The notes under the pieces: model-generated
Told to the model about the DNA's origin: nothing
Seen by the model: only the letters and a program-made list of their open reading frames with translations
The model's database searches: none
DNA from: Chloroflexota bacterium
Lineage (GTDB): Bacteria; Chloroflexota; Anaerolineae; Anaerolineales; Anaerolineaceae
DNA length: 64,000 bases
Direction of reading: 5' to 3'
NCBI GenBank assembly: GCA_029556265.1
Contig: JAKQFH010000012.1
Location: 1 to 64,000 of the forward strand
Translations under genes and position numbers: made by a program
Shown here: in pieces, positions 34,607 through 43,165 of the stretch
How positions within the stretch are numbered: position 1 is the stretch's first letter
Layout: each line of letters begins with the position of its first letter

Positions 34607-34933
34607 ATGAACCTGGATGAATTGACCCATAAGATGCACGCTCTGGTGGAATCCAAGGGTTGGTACGCTGCGGATTCAGTCAAACAACAGACGCCGCGCA
34701 ACCTTGCCATCTCCCTGGTTTTGGAAGCCGCGGAAGTCCTCGAGCTTTTTCAATGGCAGTCAGACTGCGAAGACAAGGCAGCCCTGGCGGGAGAGCTGGC
34801 GGATACGGCGCTCTTCCTGCTGCAGCTCGCCAACGTTTCCGGGATTGATTTGGAGCAGGCAATCCTGACGAAAATTGACCAAAACCAAAAACGGCTGTGG
34901 CCGGAACATTTGGGTAAGGAGCTAAAGCCATGA
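34607..34933 (+). CDS. MazG-like nucleotide pyrophosphohydrolase
   Basis: 108 residues, a single all-alpha NTP-PPase domain. The metal-binding signature ExxE...ExxD is present as EAAEVLELFQW and GELADTALFLLQ, typical of short MazG-like or RS21-C6/dCTP pyrophosphatase-type enzymes that hydrolyse non-canonical NTPs to NMP and pyrophosphate. It ends in an ATGA overlap with the following LOG-like gene, so the two are coupled and may both deal with nucleotide clean-up. The exact nucleotide substrate is unknown. Confidence 0.85.
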   Translation: MNLDELTHKMHALVESKGWYAADSVKQQTPRNLAISLVLEAAEVLELFQWQSDCEDKAALAGELADTALFLLQLANVSGIDLEQAILTKIDQNQKRLWPEHLGKELKP

Positions 34934-35478
34934 TTATCGCAGTCTACGGCAGCGCCAAACCCGCGGCAGGGGACGCGCTCTATGAAGAAGCCCGCCGCTT
35001 GGGCGCGCTGCTCGCGCGGCAGGGCCACACGGTGATGACCGGAGGTTATTGCGGCACAATGGAAGCCGTCTCCCGAGGTGCGGCGGAAGCCGGTGGAAAC
35101 ACGATTGGCGTCACATGCGCCGAAATTGAACGCTACCGCCCGGGCGGTGCCAACCCCTGGGTGCAGGTTGATATCCGCACCGAAACGCTCACCCAGCGTC
35201 TGGAAGTGCTCACGCGCCAACCAGACGCGATGATCGCGCTGCCCGGCGGGGTTGGCACCCTGGCAGAAATCAGCCTGGCGCTGAACCTGGCGGTTATCTC
35301 CGCGGTTGCGGCCAAGCCTTTCATTCTGGTGGGTTCCGCCTGGCGTGAAACCTTCAACACATTTTATGCCCGGAACAACGGTTTTACGTCCCGGGAGGAT
35401 TTTGCGCGCCTGCACTTTTGCCAGACCCCTGACGAAGCGTTTGAAATGATTCAAAACAATACCCTGATAGGATTTTAG
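34930..35478 (+). CDS. LOG-like nucleoside-monophosphate phosphoribohydrolase (TIGR00725/lysine decarboxylase-like fold)
   Basis: 182 residues, a Rossmann-like fold. The motifs VMTGGYCGTMEAVSRGA and PGGVGTLAEI (PGGxGTxxE) define the LOG/YvdD group. LOG proteins split the N-glycosidic bond of nucleoside monophosphates (cytokinin ribotides in plants, various purine or pyrimidine monophosphates in bacteria). Despite an old name they are not lysine decarboxylases. The gene overlaps the MazG-like gene by 4 bases and is followed after 2 bases by proS, making a compact operon. Confidence 0.87.
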   Translation: MIIAVYGSAKPAAGDALYEEARRLGALLARQGHTVMTGGYCGTMEAVSRGAAEAGGNTIGVTCAEIERYRPGGANPWVQVDIRTETLTQRLEVLTRQPDAMIALPGGVGTLAEISLALNLAVISAVAAKPFILVGSAWRETFNTFYARNNGFTSREDFARLHFCQTPDEAFEMIQNNTLIGF

Positions 35479-35480
35479 CA

Positions 35481-36914
35481 ATGGAAAAAAAACTGCCCTC
35501 CCGTCAAGAAAACTTCTCCGAATGGTACAACCAACTCGTTCTGCGCGCGGAACTGGCCGATTACGCGCCGGTGCGCGGCTGTATGGTTGTGCGTCCGTAC
35601 GGCTGGGCGCTCTGGGAAAACATCCAGAAAGCGCTGGATGAGCGCTTCAAAGCTACCGGGCACGTCAACGCGGCCTTCCCCATGCTCATCCCCCAGTCAT
35701 TCATGACCAAAGAAAAAGAGCATGTGGAGGGGTTTTCTCCGGAACTGGCAGTAGTTACCCACGGCGGGGGAGAACAATTGGAGGAACCCCTGGTGGTTCG
35801 CCCGACTTCCGAAACTATCATCGGGACCATGTACGCCAAATGGATTCAATCCTACCGGGACCTGCCGGTTCTGATTAACCAATGGGCCAACGTTGTCCGC
35901 TGGGAAATGCGCACCAAGCTCTTTTTGCGCACGCTGGAATTCTATTGGCAGGAAGGCCATACCGCGCATGCCGCCGAACAGGAAGCGGTTGAGGAAACCG
36001 AGCGCATGCTGCAGGTTTACGCGGACTTCGCGCGAACCGAAGCCGCTGTGCCAGTCATCCCGGGACGAAAAAGCGAATCCGAAAAATTTGCCGGCGCGGT
36101 CGCGACCTACTCCATCGAAGCCATGATGGGCGACACGAAAGCCCTGCAAGCCGGCACATCACACTTCCTCGGTCAAAATTTTGCCAGGGCTTTTGAAATC
36201 AAATTCCTGGATGAGAATAACCAACTCCAGCACTGCTGGACAACCTCGTGGGGGCTTTCCACGCGCTTCATCGGCGCGATTATCATGACTCATGGGGACG
36301 ACCAGGGATTGATTCTTCCTCCCCGCCTCGCCCCAATTCAGGCGGTCATCGTGCCCATTTACCGCAGCGATGCGGAAAAAAGCGCGGTGATGGAAGCGGT
36401 TCAGGCAGTCCAAACCCAGTTGAAAGACCTGCGCCTCAAGGTAGACGACCGCGAGGGCCTGACTCCCGGTTTCAAGTTCAATGACTGGGAGCTGAAAGGC
36501 GTTCCCCTGCGCATCGAAATTGGCCCGAAGGACGTGCAAAATGGAACGGCCGCCCTCAGCCGCAGGGATATTCCCGGACGGGACGGCAAATCCTTCGCGC
36601 CCATGGCCACCCTTGAAAGCTCCGTGCCAGCGCTCCTGCAGACTATCCAAAACAACCTGCTTGCCAAAGCGACAGCTTTTCGCGACAGCCACATCTTCGA
36701 AGTAAGCGATTACGACAGCTTTAAGCAGGTCGTCTCGGAGCAAGGTTGGGCATACGCCTGGTGGAGCGATGACAGCGATAATGAAGCCCGCATCAAAGAG
36801 GAAACAAAAGCCACCTTGCGCGTCTACGCGAGCAACCCCAACCCTGGGGAAGGCGTGTGCTTTTACAGCGGCAGGAAAACAAACAAAAAAGCTTACTTCG
36901 CGCGTTCATATTAA
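35481..36914 (+). CDS. proS: prolyl-tRNA synthetase, short archaeal/eukaryote-type
   Basis: 477 residues, class II synthetase without the bacterial editing insertion and with the C-terminal zinc-binding-like extension ending FARSY. This matches the ProS type 3 group found in archaea, eukaryotes and some bacteria, including Chloroflexota. Class II motif 2 is RWEMRTKLFLRTLEFYWQEGH, motif 1 lies in GWALWENIQ, and motif 3 in GLSTRFIGAIIMTHGDD. It charges tRNA-Pro with proline. AlaX- or ProX-like editing factors are not visible nearby. No T-box leader was found; the gene is embedded in the operon. Confidence 0.95.
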   Translation: MEKKLPSRQENFSEWYNQLVLRAELADYAPVRGCMVVRPYGWALWENIQKALDERFKATGHVNAAFPMLIPQSFMTKEKEHVEGFSPELAVVTHGGGEQLEEPLVVRPTSETIIGTMYAKWIQSYRDLPVLINQWANVVRWEMRTKLFLRTLEFYWQEGHTAHAAEQEAVEETERMLQVYADFARTEAAVPVIPGRKSESEKFAGAVATYSIEAMMGDTKALQAGTSHFLGQNFARAFEIKFLDENNQLQHCWTTSWGLSTRFIGAIIMTHGDDQGLILPPRLAPIQAVIVPIYRSDAEKSAVMEAVQAVQTQLKDLRLKVDDREGLTPGFKFNDWELKGVPLRIEIGPKDVQNGTAALSRRDIPGRDGKSFAPMATLESSVPALLQTIQNNLLAKATAFRDSHIFEVSDYDSFKQVVSEQGWAYAWWSDDSDNEARIKEETKATLRVYASNPNPGEGVCFYSGRKTNKKAYFARSY

Positions 36915-36923
36915 ACCAGAAGC

Positions 36924-37739
36924 ATGCCAGCCATCGACTTGACCAGGCTCCAAAAACAAATCGGGGAGCTGGTTTCGGCTTTTTCCGAACCAGCGGCTTT
37001 CCTGAAGACCCTGCATGAAATTCTGGGCTTTTATGAACGTCGGGCATACCGCCCAAACCGGGAGTTGATGCCGAAAACCTTTATGCGCTCGTACAATCTG
37101 CCAGCGCAAGTCCTGACGTTGATTGAGATTGGGCTGAAACAACCTGCCAGCCTTTACCAGGAAGAGGCCCTCAGGCTGGCGCAAGCCCTCTGGCAGGATC
37201 CCTATTATGAAGCCCGCGTGCTTGCCGCGGGTATCCTGGGTCATCTGCCAGCCGAGCTAAGCGGGGAAACCCTGGCTTTGATTGAGGAGTGGATTTCAGC
37301 CCCTTTGGACCGGGCGGCATTGCAAACCCTTCTGGAGAAAGGCAGCCTTCCTGCGCGTCTGGCCGGCACCTGGTTCCCTTTCGTCGAAAAGCTGCTCAGC
37401 AGCCCTTCCACGCGCGCCCAATCAGTTGGTCTGCTCGCGCTGGCAAAAGACCTGGAGCAGCGCCCGCTCACCAAATACACCGGCATTTTCAACCTGATTC
37501 GCCCGTTCCTTCAGGCGGGCGAGGAAAGCCTGGAGCTGAACCTCAGCCTGGTCGTGAAGACCCTCGCCCAGCGCACCCCCAACGAGACCGCGTATTTCCT
37601 GAAACAGGTCCTGGCAGACAGTTCCGACAGCGGGATTGAGCGCCGGATTCGGGGTTACCTTGAGTTTTTCCCTCCTGACGCCGCTGCCGGTCTGCTCAAG
37701 TCGGTTAAGAATCACGCCAGTATCTATAAGACAAAATAG
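36924..37739 (+). CDS. alpha-helical repeat protein, HEAT/AlkD-like, unknown
   Basis: 271 residues, almost entirely helical, without signal or membrane segments. The segment DPYYEARVLAAGILGHLP resembles the DNA-alkylation-repeat (AlkD-type) HEAT unit, and similar helical pairs recur through the protein. AlkD-like proteins excise alkylated bases, but catalytic Trp/Asp residues could not be placed, so glycosylase activity is only a possibility. It starts 9 bases after proS and probably ends the operon. A plain HEAT-repeat scaffold is the alternative. Confidence 0.6.
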   Translation: MPAIDLTRLQKQIGELVSAFSEPAAFLKTLHEILGFYERRAYRPNRELMPKTFMRSYNLPAQVLTLIEIGLKQPASLYQEEALRLAQALWQDPYYEARVLAAGILGHLPAELSGETLALIEEWISAPLDRAALQTLLEKGSLPARLAGTWFPFVEKLLSSPSTRAQSVGLLALAKDLEQRPLTKYTGIFNLIRPFLQAGEESLELNLSLVVKTLAQRTPNETAYFLKQVLADSSDSGIERRIRGYLEFFPPDAAAGLLKSVKNHASIYKTK

Positions 37740-38036
37740 CCCGCGCCTCATCACCCGCGAGCATATTGCTGTCGGTGTCGATAACGCGCCTGCCTTTCCA
37801 CATAAAGTGGCCCATCGCATAGTTCCATCGGATAAACGGCAGGGTCCCCTGGCGTTTGGAAGCATGCGTAATAATGGCTGACAGCGTCCTGACACTGTGC
37901 TTATGCCATCAAGCTGTCAGCAAACACGCGGGTCCATCCACAAGAGCTGAGCGCCTTTACAGAACGCTGAAAACAGAAAAATGTCCCCCATCCGACAGCA
38001 TGAATTTGATTTCTATCCCCTCCTTGGCATTAAGCA
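37740..38036. other. spacer between convergent genes
   Basis: About 300 bases between the HEAT-like gene and the hppA terminator. Open frames here overlap one another or antisense regions and none looks real. No plus-strand terminator was recognised. Confidence 0.5.
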
Positions 38037-38063
38037 AGACAGCCCGGGATTTCCGGGCTGTCT
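38037..38063 (-). terminator. terminator-like hairpin after hppA
   Basis: AGACAGCCCGG and CCGGGCTGTCT form a perfect 11-bp stem with a 5-base loop, 19 bases past the hppA stop. The T-tract on the minus strand is weak (TGCTTAA). Confidence 0.75.
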
Positions 38064-38081
38064 GTCAACTGACTGATTGGC

Positions 38082-40154
38082 TTAGAAAAGATGAAAAACA
38101 GCGATTATCGGGGCAAATAGCGACGCGACAAGCGACATCACGGTGATGAGCGTATTGAGCGAAGGGCCGGCGGTGTCTTTGAAAGGGTCACCAACCGTAT
38201 CCCCCACCACAGCGGCTTTGTGCGCTTCGGAGCCAGGGCCGCCAAACTTGCCGGTTTCAACGAATTTTTTGGCGTTATCCCACAAACCCCCGGCGTTTGC
38301 CATTAAGAGCGCGAAGATGACGCCGGTGAAAATTGCGCCGCCCAGGAACCCGCCCAAAGCGTTTGGACCAAGCAAAAAGCCGATGACAAGCGGCAGCCCA
38401 ACCGCCAGAAAAGCAGGTAAGAGCAGCGAAGACAGCGCGCCATGCGCGGCCAAACCAACACAGCGGTCGTAATCGGGGTCCTCAGTGCCTGCCAGGATAC
38501 CCGGCTTTTCATGGAACTGCCGGCGAATTTCTTCAATCATATCAAACGCGTTGTGGGTCACGGAAAGCATCAGCAAAGCGGAGAACAAGGGTGGGGTCAT
38601 CGCGCCTAAAAACACGCCCGCGATAACCATGGGTTCCCGCAGGCTGATGTTCAGGTCAATCCCATTCGCTTTTACGACCTCCGAGTACGCGGCAAAAAGC
38701 GCCAAAACGGTCAGCGCGGCCGCGCTGATTGAAAAACCCTTGGTGATAGCTTTGGCCGTATTGCCCGCAGAGTCGAGCACGTCCGCGCGTTCAATCACAT
38801 CCTGACCCATCCCTGCCATTTCGGCGATACCGCGCGCGTTGTCCACAATCGGACCGTAAGCATCCGCGGAAACAATCATCCCGCTGATGGAAAGCATCCC
38901 TACCGCCGCCACGCCAATACCATAAATTCCCGGTAAACCATTGCTCACCGCGACATTGTATGAAAGCAAAGTCGCCACCACAACACCGAGGATTGAAGGC
39001 ACAATCGAAATCAGGCCGTAGCTGTAGCCAGTGATGATTGTTATCGCGGATCCCGACGTGGACACCCGGGCTGTTTCCTGCACGGGTTTGTACTGGTCAT
39101 TCGTAAAGAAGTCCGTAGTGAAGCCAATGATAACGCCGGTCACAATGCCAATGGTGGCCGACCAAAATATTCCCGCGTCAATAATTTTCGTGAAGCTCAA
39201 GATCAGCAAGGCTGCCACATAGATAATGCAGGTAATAATCGTGCCGCGGTTCAACGCCGCGCCGGGTTTTCCGCCTTCTTTAACCTTGACAAACTCAATC
39301 CCAAGCAGAGAGGCAAATGTGCCAATAGTACACAGGATTAACGGTATCACGGTGTATTTGTACTGCATCGCGGAGGCGAAGCTGGCGCCCAAAATCATCA
39401 CAGCCACAGCGCTGGCAACATAACTGTCAAAAATATCCGCGCCCATGCCTGCCACATCGCCCACATTATCCCCGACATTATCGGCGACAACCGCCGGGTT
39501 GCGAGGGTCATCTTCAGGGATGCCAAGTTCAACCTTACCCACCAGGTCGGCAGCAATATCCGCGGTTTTCGTATAAATGCCGCCCCCGGCTTTCGCCAGC
39601 AGCGCCAACGTGCTGGCGCCAAAACTGAAGCCCAACACCGCGTGTGAATCTTTGGTAAGCATAAAAATCAGGCTCATCCCGATGACCGCCAGTCCGACCA
39701 TCGCCAAACCCAAAACCGCACCGGCGTAGAAGGAAAGCCGGAAAGCCTGCTGCAAGCTCTTCTGGGCGGCAGTGGCTGTGCGGACGTTGGCTTCAACTGC
39801 CACGCGCATCCCCATATACCCGGCGACTGCCGAGCTCAGCGCGCCAATAATGAAACATGCCGCCATGACCACGCCCATGCCAGGTTGGATTTGAACGCCT
39901 GTCGTCCCGATTGTTTCAAAGTTGAAGCTGAATATGAGCGCGATGATAATCCCAAGCACCAGGGCGAGGCTTGCAAGCGCGGTATACAGACGCTTAAGAT
40001 AGGTATTCGCGCCGCTGCGGATCCAACCCGCCACCTGCTGGGCTTTTTCAGAGCCCGGGTCCTGTCGAAGAACCCAGAAATAAAGATAGACAGCAACCGC
40101 GATTGAAATAGCCCCACCCGCGATTCCAACAATCAACCAAATTTGATAATCCAT
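38082..40154 (-). CDS. hppA: membrane-bound proton-pumping pyrophosphatase, K+-independent type
   Basis: 690 residues from the ATG at 40154, with GAGGTCAC upstream. It couples pyrophosphate hydrolysis to proton export across the cytoplasmic membrane through about 16 helices. Pyrophosphate-site motifs are present: AADLVGKVE, EDDPRNPAVVADNVGDNVGD and, near the end, AAVVGDTVGDPFKDTAGPS. The diagnostic segment reads GNTAKAITKGF; Lys in this position marks the K+-independent, H+-transporting subfamily, where Ala marks K+-dependent enzymes. It would recover energy from biosynthetic pyrophosphate, common in fermentative bacteria. It follows an unknown gene 37 bases upstream. Confidence 0.96.
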   Translation of the reverse strand: MDYQIWLIVGIAGGAISIAVAVYLYFWVLRQDPGSEKAQQVAGWIRSGANTYLKRLYTALASLALVLGIIIALIFSFNFETIGTTGVQIQPGMGVVMAACFIIGALSSAVAGYMGMRVAVEANVRTATAAQKSLQQAFRLSFYAGAVLGLAMVGLAVIGMSLIFMLTKDSHAVLGFSFGASTLALLAKAGGGIYTKTADIAADLVGKVELGIPEDDPRNPAVVADNVGDNVGDVAGMGADIFDSYVASAVAVMILGASFASAMQYKYTVIPLILCTIGTFASLLGIEFVKVKEGGKPGAALNRGTIITCIIYVAALLILSFTKIIDAGIFWSATIGIVTGVIIGFTTDFFTNDQYKPVQETARVSTSGSAITIITGYSYGLISIVPSILGVVVATLLSYNVAVSNGLPGIYGIGVAAVGMLSISGMIVSADAYGPIVDNARGIAEMAGMGQDVIERADVLDSAGNTAKAITKGFSISAAALTVLALFAAYSEVVKANGIDLNISLREPMVIAGVFLGAMTPPLFSALLMLSVTHNAFDMIEEIRRQFHEKPGILAGTEDPDYDRCVGLAAHGALSSLLLPAFLAVGLPLVIGFLLGPNALGGFLGGAIFTGVIFALLMANAGGLWDNAKKFVETGKFGGPGSEAHKAAVVGDTVGDPFKDTAGPSLNTLITVMSLVASLFAPIIAVFHLF

Positions 40155-40191
40155 AAATTGTGACCTCTTCCTATTATTATTGAGACCTGTT

Positions 40192-40956
40192 TTACATATT
40201 CGCCGAACGGAACCAGCGGTAATTTTCAATACGCAGCACGTCTGCGTGTGGCATCGGGTAATAGCGCAGTTTGTCCCGATTTCCCACAAAGAAGCCGTTC
40301 TTAATCGTACGGTATGGAATTACCGGTGAATGGGTTCGATCGACCATTTTTGTGGAAACATATTTGGTCTTAACATCCGAAAGGCACTGGCGCAGATGAT
40401 CCGGGTTGCTGTAAGGCAGGTTGTTCAGCATGCCCATTTCGGGGTCGCTGGAAAGTTCGCCTAACTGGAGCTCCGCGAAAGTGATAGCCGGAACTGAGAT
40501 TAAAGAGGTCGGATTCTTAACAATCAAATCAAAAAAACTGACCGCGTCCAAGCGGCTTACCACCAGCGGTGTGACGGGAACAACTTCCTGATAGAGATGA
40601 AGCCCGCTTCCATTCTCAGGGAACTCATCCGAGGCCTTCAGCCCCAAAGTACGCCCGTCCTGCGTGGTCAGGTAAAGGTCCAACAAGGCATCCGGGTCTA
40701 TATGTTCCAAAACGCGGTAGACTGAGACGTAAATAGACGCTTTCGGGCGTCCGTCTTCGTGCGGGACACAGCGCTTAAGCGCTTCATCCATGTGAAAATA
40801 GGGATTTCGATAATTGGGGTCCACTTCAAAAAACATGGCTTGTCCCCGGGATTTTTTTGAGGAACCGACCGCGTAATAGGTACCAAATTCCTCAGGGCTC
40901 AACATTGACACAATTAATGCTTCGGGGAGTAAAGATAAATAAAAATGCGTTTCCAT
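40192..40956 (-). CDS. unknown protein encoded upstream of hppA
   Basis: 254 residues from the ATG at 40956, with GGAG at good spacing; the open frame extends 20 codons further without support. No signal peptide or membrane helix. It begins METHFYLSLLPEALIVSML and contains EEFGTYYAVGSSKKSRGQ, AMFFEVDPNYRNPYF and a C-terminus rich in aromatic residues (YYPMPHADVLRIENYRWFR). No family was recognised. The 37-base gap to hppA on the same strand suggests co-transcription, so a link to pyrophosphate or membrane energetics is conceivable but unproven. Confidence 0.75.
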   Translation of the reverse strand: METHFYLSLLPEALIVSMLSPEEFGTYYAVGSSKKSRGQAMFFEVDPNYRNPYFHMDEALKRCVPHEDGRPKASIYVSVYRVLEHIDPDALLDLYLTTQDGRTLGLKASDEFPENGSGLHLYQEVVPVTPLVVSRLDAVSFFDLIVKNPTSLISVPAITFAELQLGELSSDPEMGMLNNLPYSNPDHLRQCLSDVKTKYVSTKMVDRTHSPVIPYRTIKNGFFVGNRDKLRYYPMPHADVLRIENYRWFRSANM

Positions 40957-41181
40957 GCGTGCTCCAATCTTCAGAAGATAATTGCCTTGCACCAGGTGTC
41001 CAAATATCACCAGCATAATTGTATCTTAAAAGGCGGCTTTGGTACCAAAAAAACCAATTGACTGCACAAATCTTAACGGTTGCCGGGTGACATTTTTAAT
41101 TGAGGCAACGCTTCCCCTTTAGTTACTTTTATTTTGAGGAAATATGGATACTGTTTTCATCCCTTTATGAACCAACAAAAA

Positions 41182-41199
41182 GCCCGCGTTTCCGCGGGC
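41182..41199 (-). terminator. terminator after the small His-rich lipoprotein
   Basis: GCCCGCG and CGCGGGC pair with a 4-base loop, and the minus strand continues TTTTTGTTGG. It lies just past the stop at 41221. Confidence 0.8.
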
Positions 41200-41220
41200 G
41201 TTCATCACTCAGATAATCCA

Positions 41221-41628
41221 TCAGTGGCTGAGCAGATAGTTGATTATGGCTTCTTTTTCCTGGGCAGTAAAGCTGATCCCGTGATGACCGCTCAGAAATT
41301 GGTCCCACTCCGCGTAAGTTTTATCAAACTGGAGCACCCAGTCTAAGGTGTGGTGCCCGCCAAGTTTCTCAAGCAGCAGCGCCTCAGCTTCGGCTTCGCT
41401 TATTGTCGCGGTTTCCGCGGCCGGGTAAGCCGCGCTGGCCGATTCCGCGGCTGCTCCCGCCGGATACGCGCCGGAAGCCTGGTTCGGCGTCGGATTTTCC
41501 TCGACGCCCCCGTCAACAGAAACAGCTGGCAAATTAATGGAAGTACCTTCATCCTTGGCAGCACAAGCACTCAAAAGAAGTCCAACCGCCAAAATAATGC
41601 TTACGAAAAGGAATATTTTGCTTTTCAT
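41221..41628 (-). CDS. small lipoprotein with His-rich helical C-terminal domain, unknown
   Basis: 135 residues. The signal ends in lipobox LLSACA. An Ala/Tyr/Pro/Gly/Glu-rich linker (about 30-75) leads to a ~60-residue helical end with two HH pairs and a terminal His (GGHHTLDWVLQFD, SGHHGISF, EKEAIINYLLSH). The last helix resembles the C-terminal helix of small c-type cytochromes, but there is no CxxCH haem site. A metal- or haem-related role is speculative. AAGGAT precedes the ATG, and it is followed by its own terminator, so it is monocistronic. Confidence 0.7.
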   Translation of the reverse strand: MKSKIFLFVSIILAVGLLLSACAAKDEGTSINLPAVSVDGGVEENPTPNQASGAYPAGAAAESASAAYPAAETATISEAEAEALLLEKLGGHHTLDWVLQFDKTYAEWDQFLSGHHGISFTAQEKEAIINYLLSH

Positions 41629-41722
41629 GGATTTATCCTTTCACTTGATGTGAATATTTTACCCGAAACGAGCGCGAAAACACGCTTCCCCGCCTGTCGG
41701 GGTAGATAGCTGCCGGCGAATC

Positions 41723-43165
41723 TCAGCCGGCGCAATCCGGTTTCGCGCTTACATCCGTAAAATAAGCCTCACCCAAAGATTCCGCGGTCTCCCCATCTGG
41801 CAAGCTCAGTTTTTCGCAGAACAGGGGGTGCGCGCGGCTCGCCTGTTCAGCCATCCGGAGCGCAATCCTTCGGATGGAAAAATGGGCGTTCTCGCTGGCG
41901 CGCAGCCGCGTGAAGTGAAATAGTTCACGCAAGTTCAAGCGGCAGAGCACGCGCCGGTTGTACCCATTTGGCACAACGTAAGAGGCCGCCTCCGGGTGGA
42001 ATTGCCACAGTTCTTCATACAACCGGGCTGCTTCGTTCATCGCCTGCCGGTATAAACCCTCCACGCCGGCCTGGCTCATCGCTTTCGGAATCGCGTACCC
42101 CAGGCGGGTGGTCAGCGCCTGCGGGGTTTGGGTCATCATGCGGTGGCGCTTAAACTCAAAGTAAGCGCCCTGGTCCATAACCAAATCAAAATCGTAATGG
42201 GCATACTCAAGCTCCCGCAGGGGGACGTCAAAATCGCTCAATTGCGCGAATAACGCCTCCGCAAGAGCGGATTTTTCCCCGGCTTCCAGGCTCCGAACAT
42301 GCGCCAGGCATTCGGAATAGCTTCGTTCGCCAAAGCGCAGCAGCGCCGCGGCCAACACCTGGTCTTCCGCGTCAGGTTCCGCGCCGAGAAGCTGGCACCA
42401 CCCCTCCTCAGGCTCTGCCGCAACCCGCGCGGCTTCCGTGCGAAAACAAGCGCGGATACCCGCCAGGCTCTCAATTGGATTGGCATACTTAACCAGCGTT
42501 GGCAGTTCCTGGGTTGCCACCGTCTTCACTTCCCGGCCTATCTGGCGGTCTTCTTCAAGCTCGGAGCTGAGCAGTTTTTTTATGGCGTATTCCAGCGCGC
42601 GCGCGTTTATCGTGACGCCCACGTTCGCCATCGACGCGGCGGGCAGGAAAAACCTGGCAACGTCCACCGCTTTCACTCGGGCGCGGTTTTGCCAGGCCTT
42701 CTCGCTTTCCTCCGGCAGCCTTTCGGTGACTTCTTCACACCACGCGCGCAAGGCTTCGGTCGCTTCGGCGTAGCTCTGAAAAAGCAGGCGCATTAATCCG
42801 CGATATTTCTCCGCAAAGCGCGAGGCCTCTATTTCTGGCGGTAAAACCCAGGCATCCGGGTTCCATTCCTGGTAACGCGTGGATTTTTCGGTGTACGATG
42901 CCAGGCGGTTGCCTTCAATGGTTTCAATGGCAAGCCGGGAGATGTTTTCGAGGGCCAGATGCAAGACGGCATGTTCGGCCACGCTGGAATGACCATAACC
43001 GACAATCCATTTCTCACTGAATTTTGAGGATTTTTCCGCGTCCAGCTCCGCGGCAATCCGGTCAAACGGTTCGGGGGAACGGGAGGTTTTCGCGAAGGTG
43101 ACCGCGATGGTTTCCGCGCTGTATTGGTTTGGGCTAAGCCGATAAATTCTCCGGGCAAGATTCAT
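41723..43165 (-). CDS. tandem ThyX-like (flavin-dependent thymidylate synthase) protein
   Basis: 480 residues made of two ThyX-like units. Unit 1 (about 1-225) has YGHSSVAEHAVLHLA and GNRLASYTEKSTRY (85-98), which keeps the S..E.S.RY part of the ThyX signature but has GNR where RHR is expected. Unit 2 (about 235-465) has RHRMMTQTPQALTTR (340-354), which keeps RHR but lacks the serines, followed by NGYNRRVLCRLNLRELFHF. ThyX makes dTMP from dUMP with FAD and methylene-folate, with active sites formed between subunits. Here a composite site may arise within one chain, or the enzyme may have changed function. AGGAGG precedes the ATG, which overlaps ribF by 32 bases. Confidence 0.8.
   Translation of the reverse strand: MNLARRIYRLSPNQYSAETIAVTFAKTSRSPEPFDRIAAELDAEKSSKFSEKWIVGYGHSSVAEHAVLHLALENISRLAIETIEGNRLASYTEKSTRYQEWNPDAWVLPPEIEASRFAEKYRGLMRLLFQSYAEATEALRAWCEEVTERLPEESEKAWQNRARVKAVDVARFFLPAASMANVGVTINARALEYAIKKLLSSELEEDRQIGREVKTVATQELPTLVKYANPIESLAGIRACFRTEAARVAAEPEEGWCQLLGAEPDAEDQVLAAALLRFGERSYSECLAHVRSLEAGEKSALAEALFAQLSDFDVPLRELEYAHYDFDLVMDQGAYFEFKRHRMMTQTPQALTTRLGYAIPKAMSQAGVEGLYRQAMNEAARLYEELWQFHPEAASYVVPNGYNRRVLCRLNLRELFHFTRLRASENAHFSIRRIALRMAEQASRAHPLFCEKLSLPDGETAESLGEAYFTDVSAKPDCAG

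Noticed and set aside
35440-35480. T-box leader for proS
   Set aside because: proS starts 2 bases after the previous gene, leaving no room for a leader.
37856-38146. Open frame between the HEAT-like gene and hppA
   Set aside because: It overlaps the hppA terminator and 3' end, has no ribosome site and no recognisable sequence.
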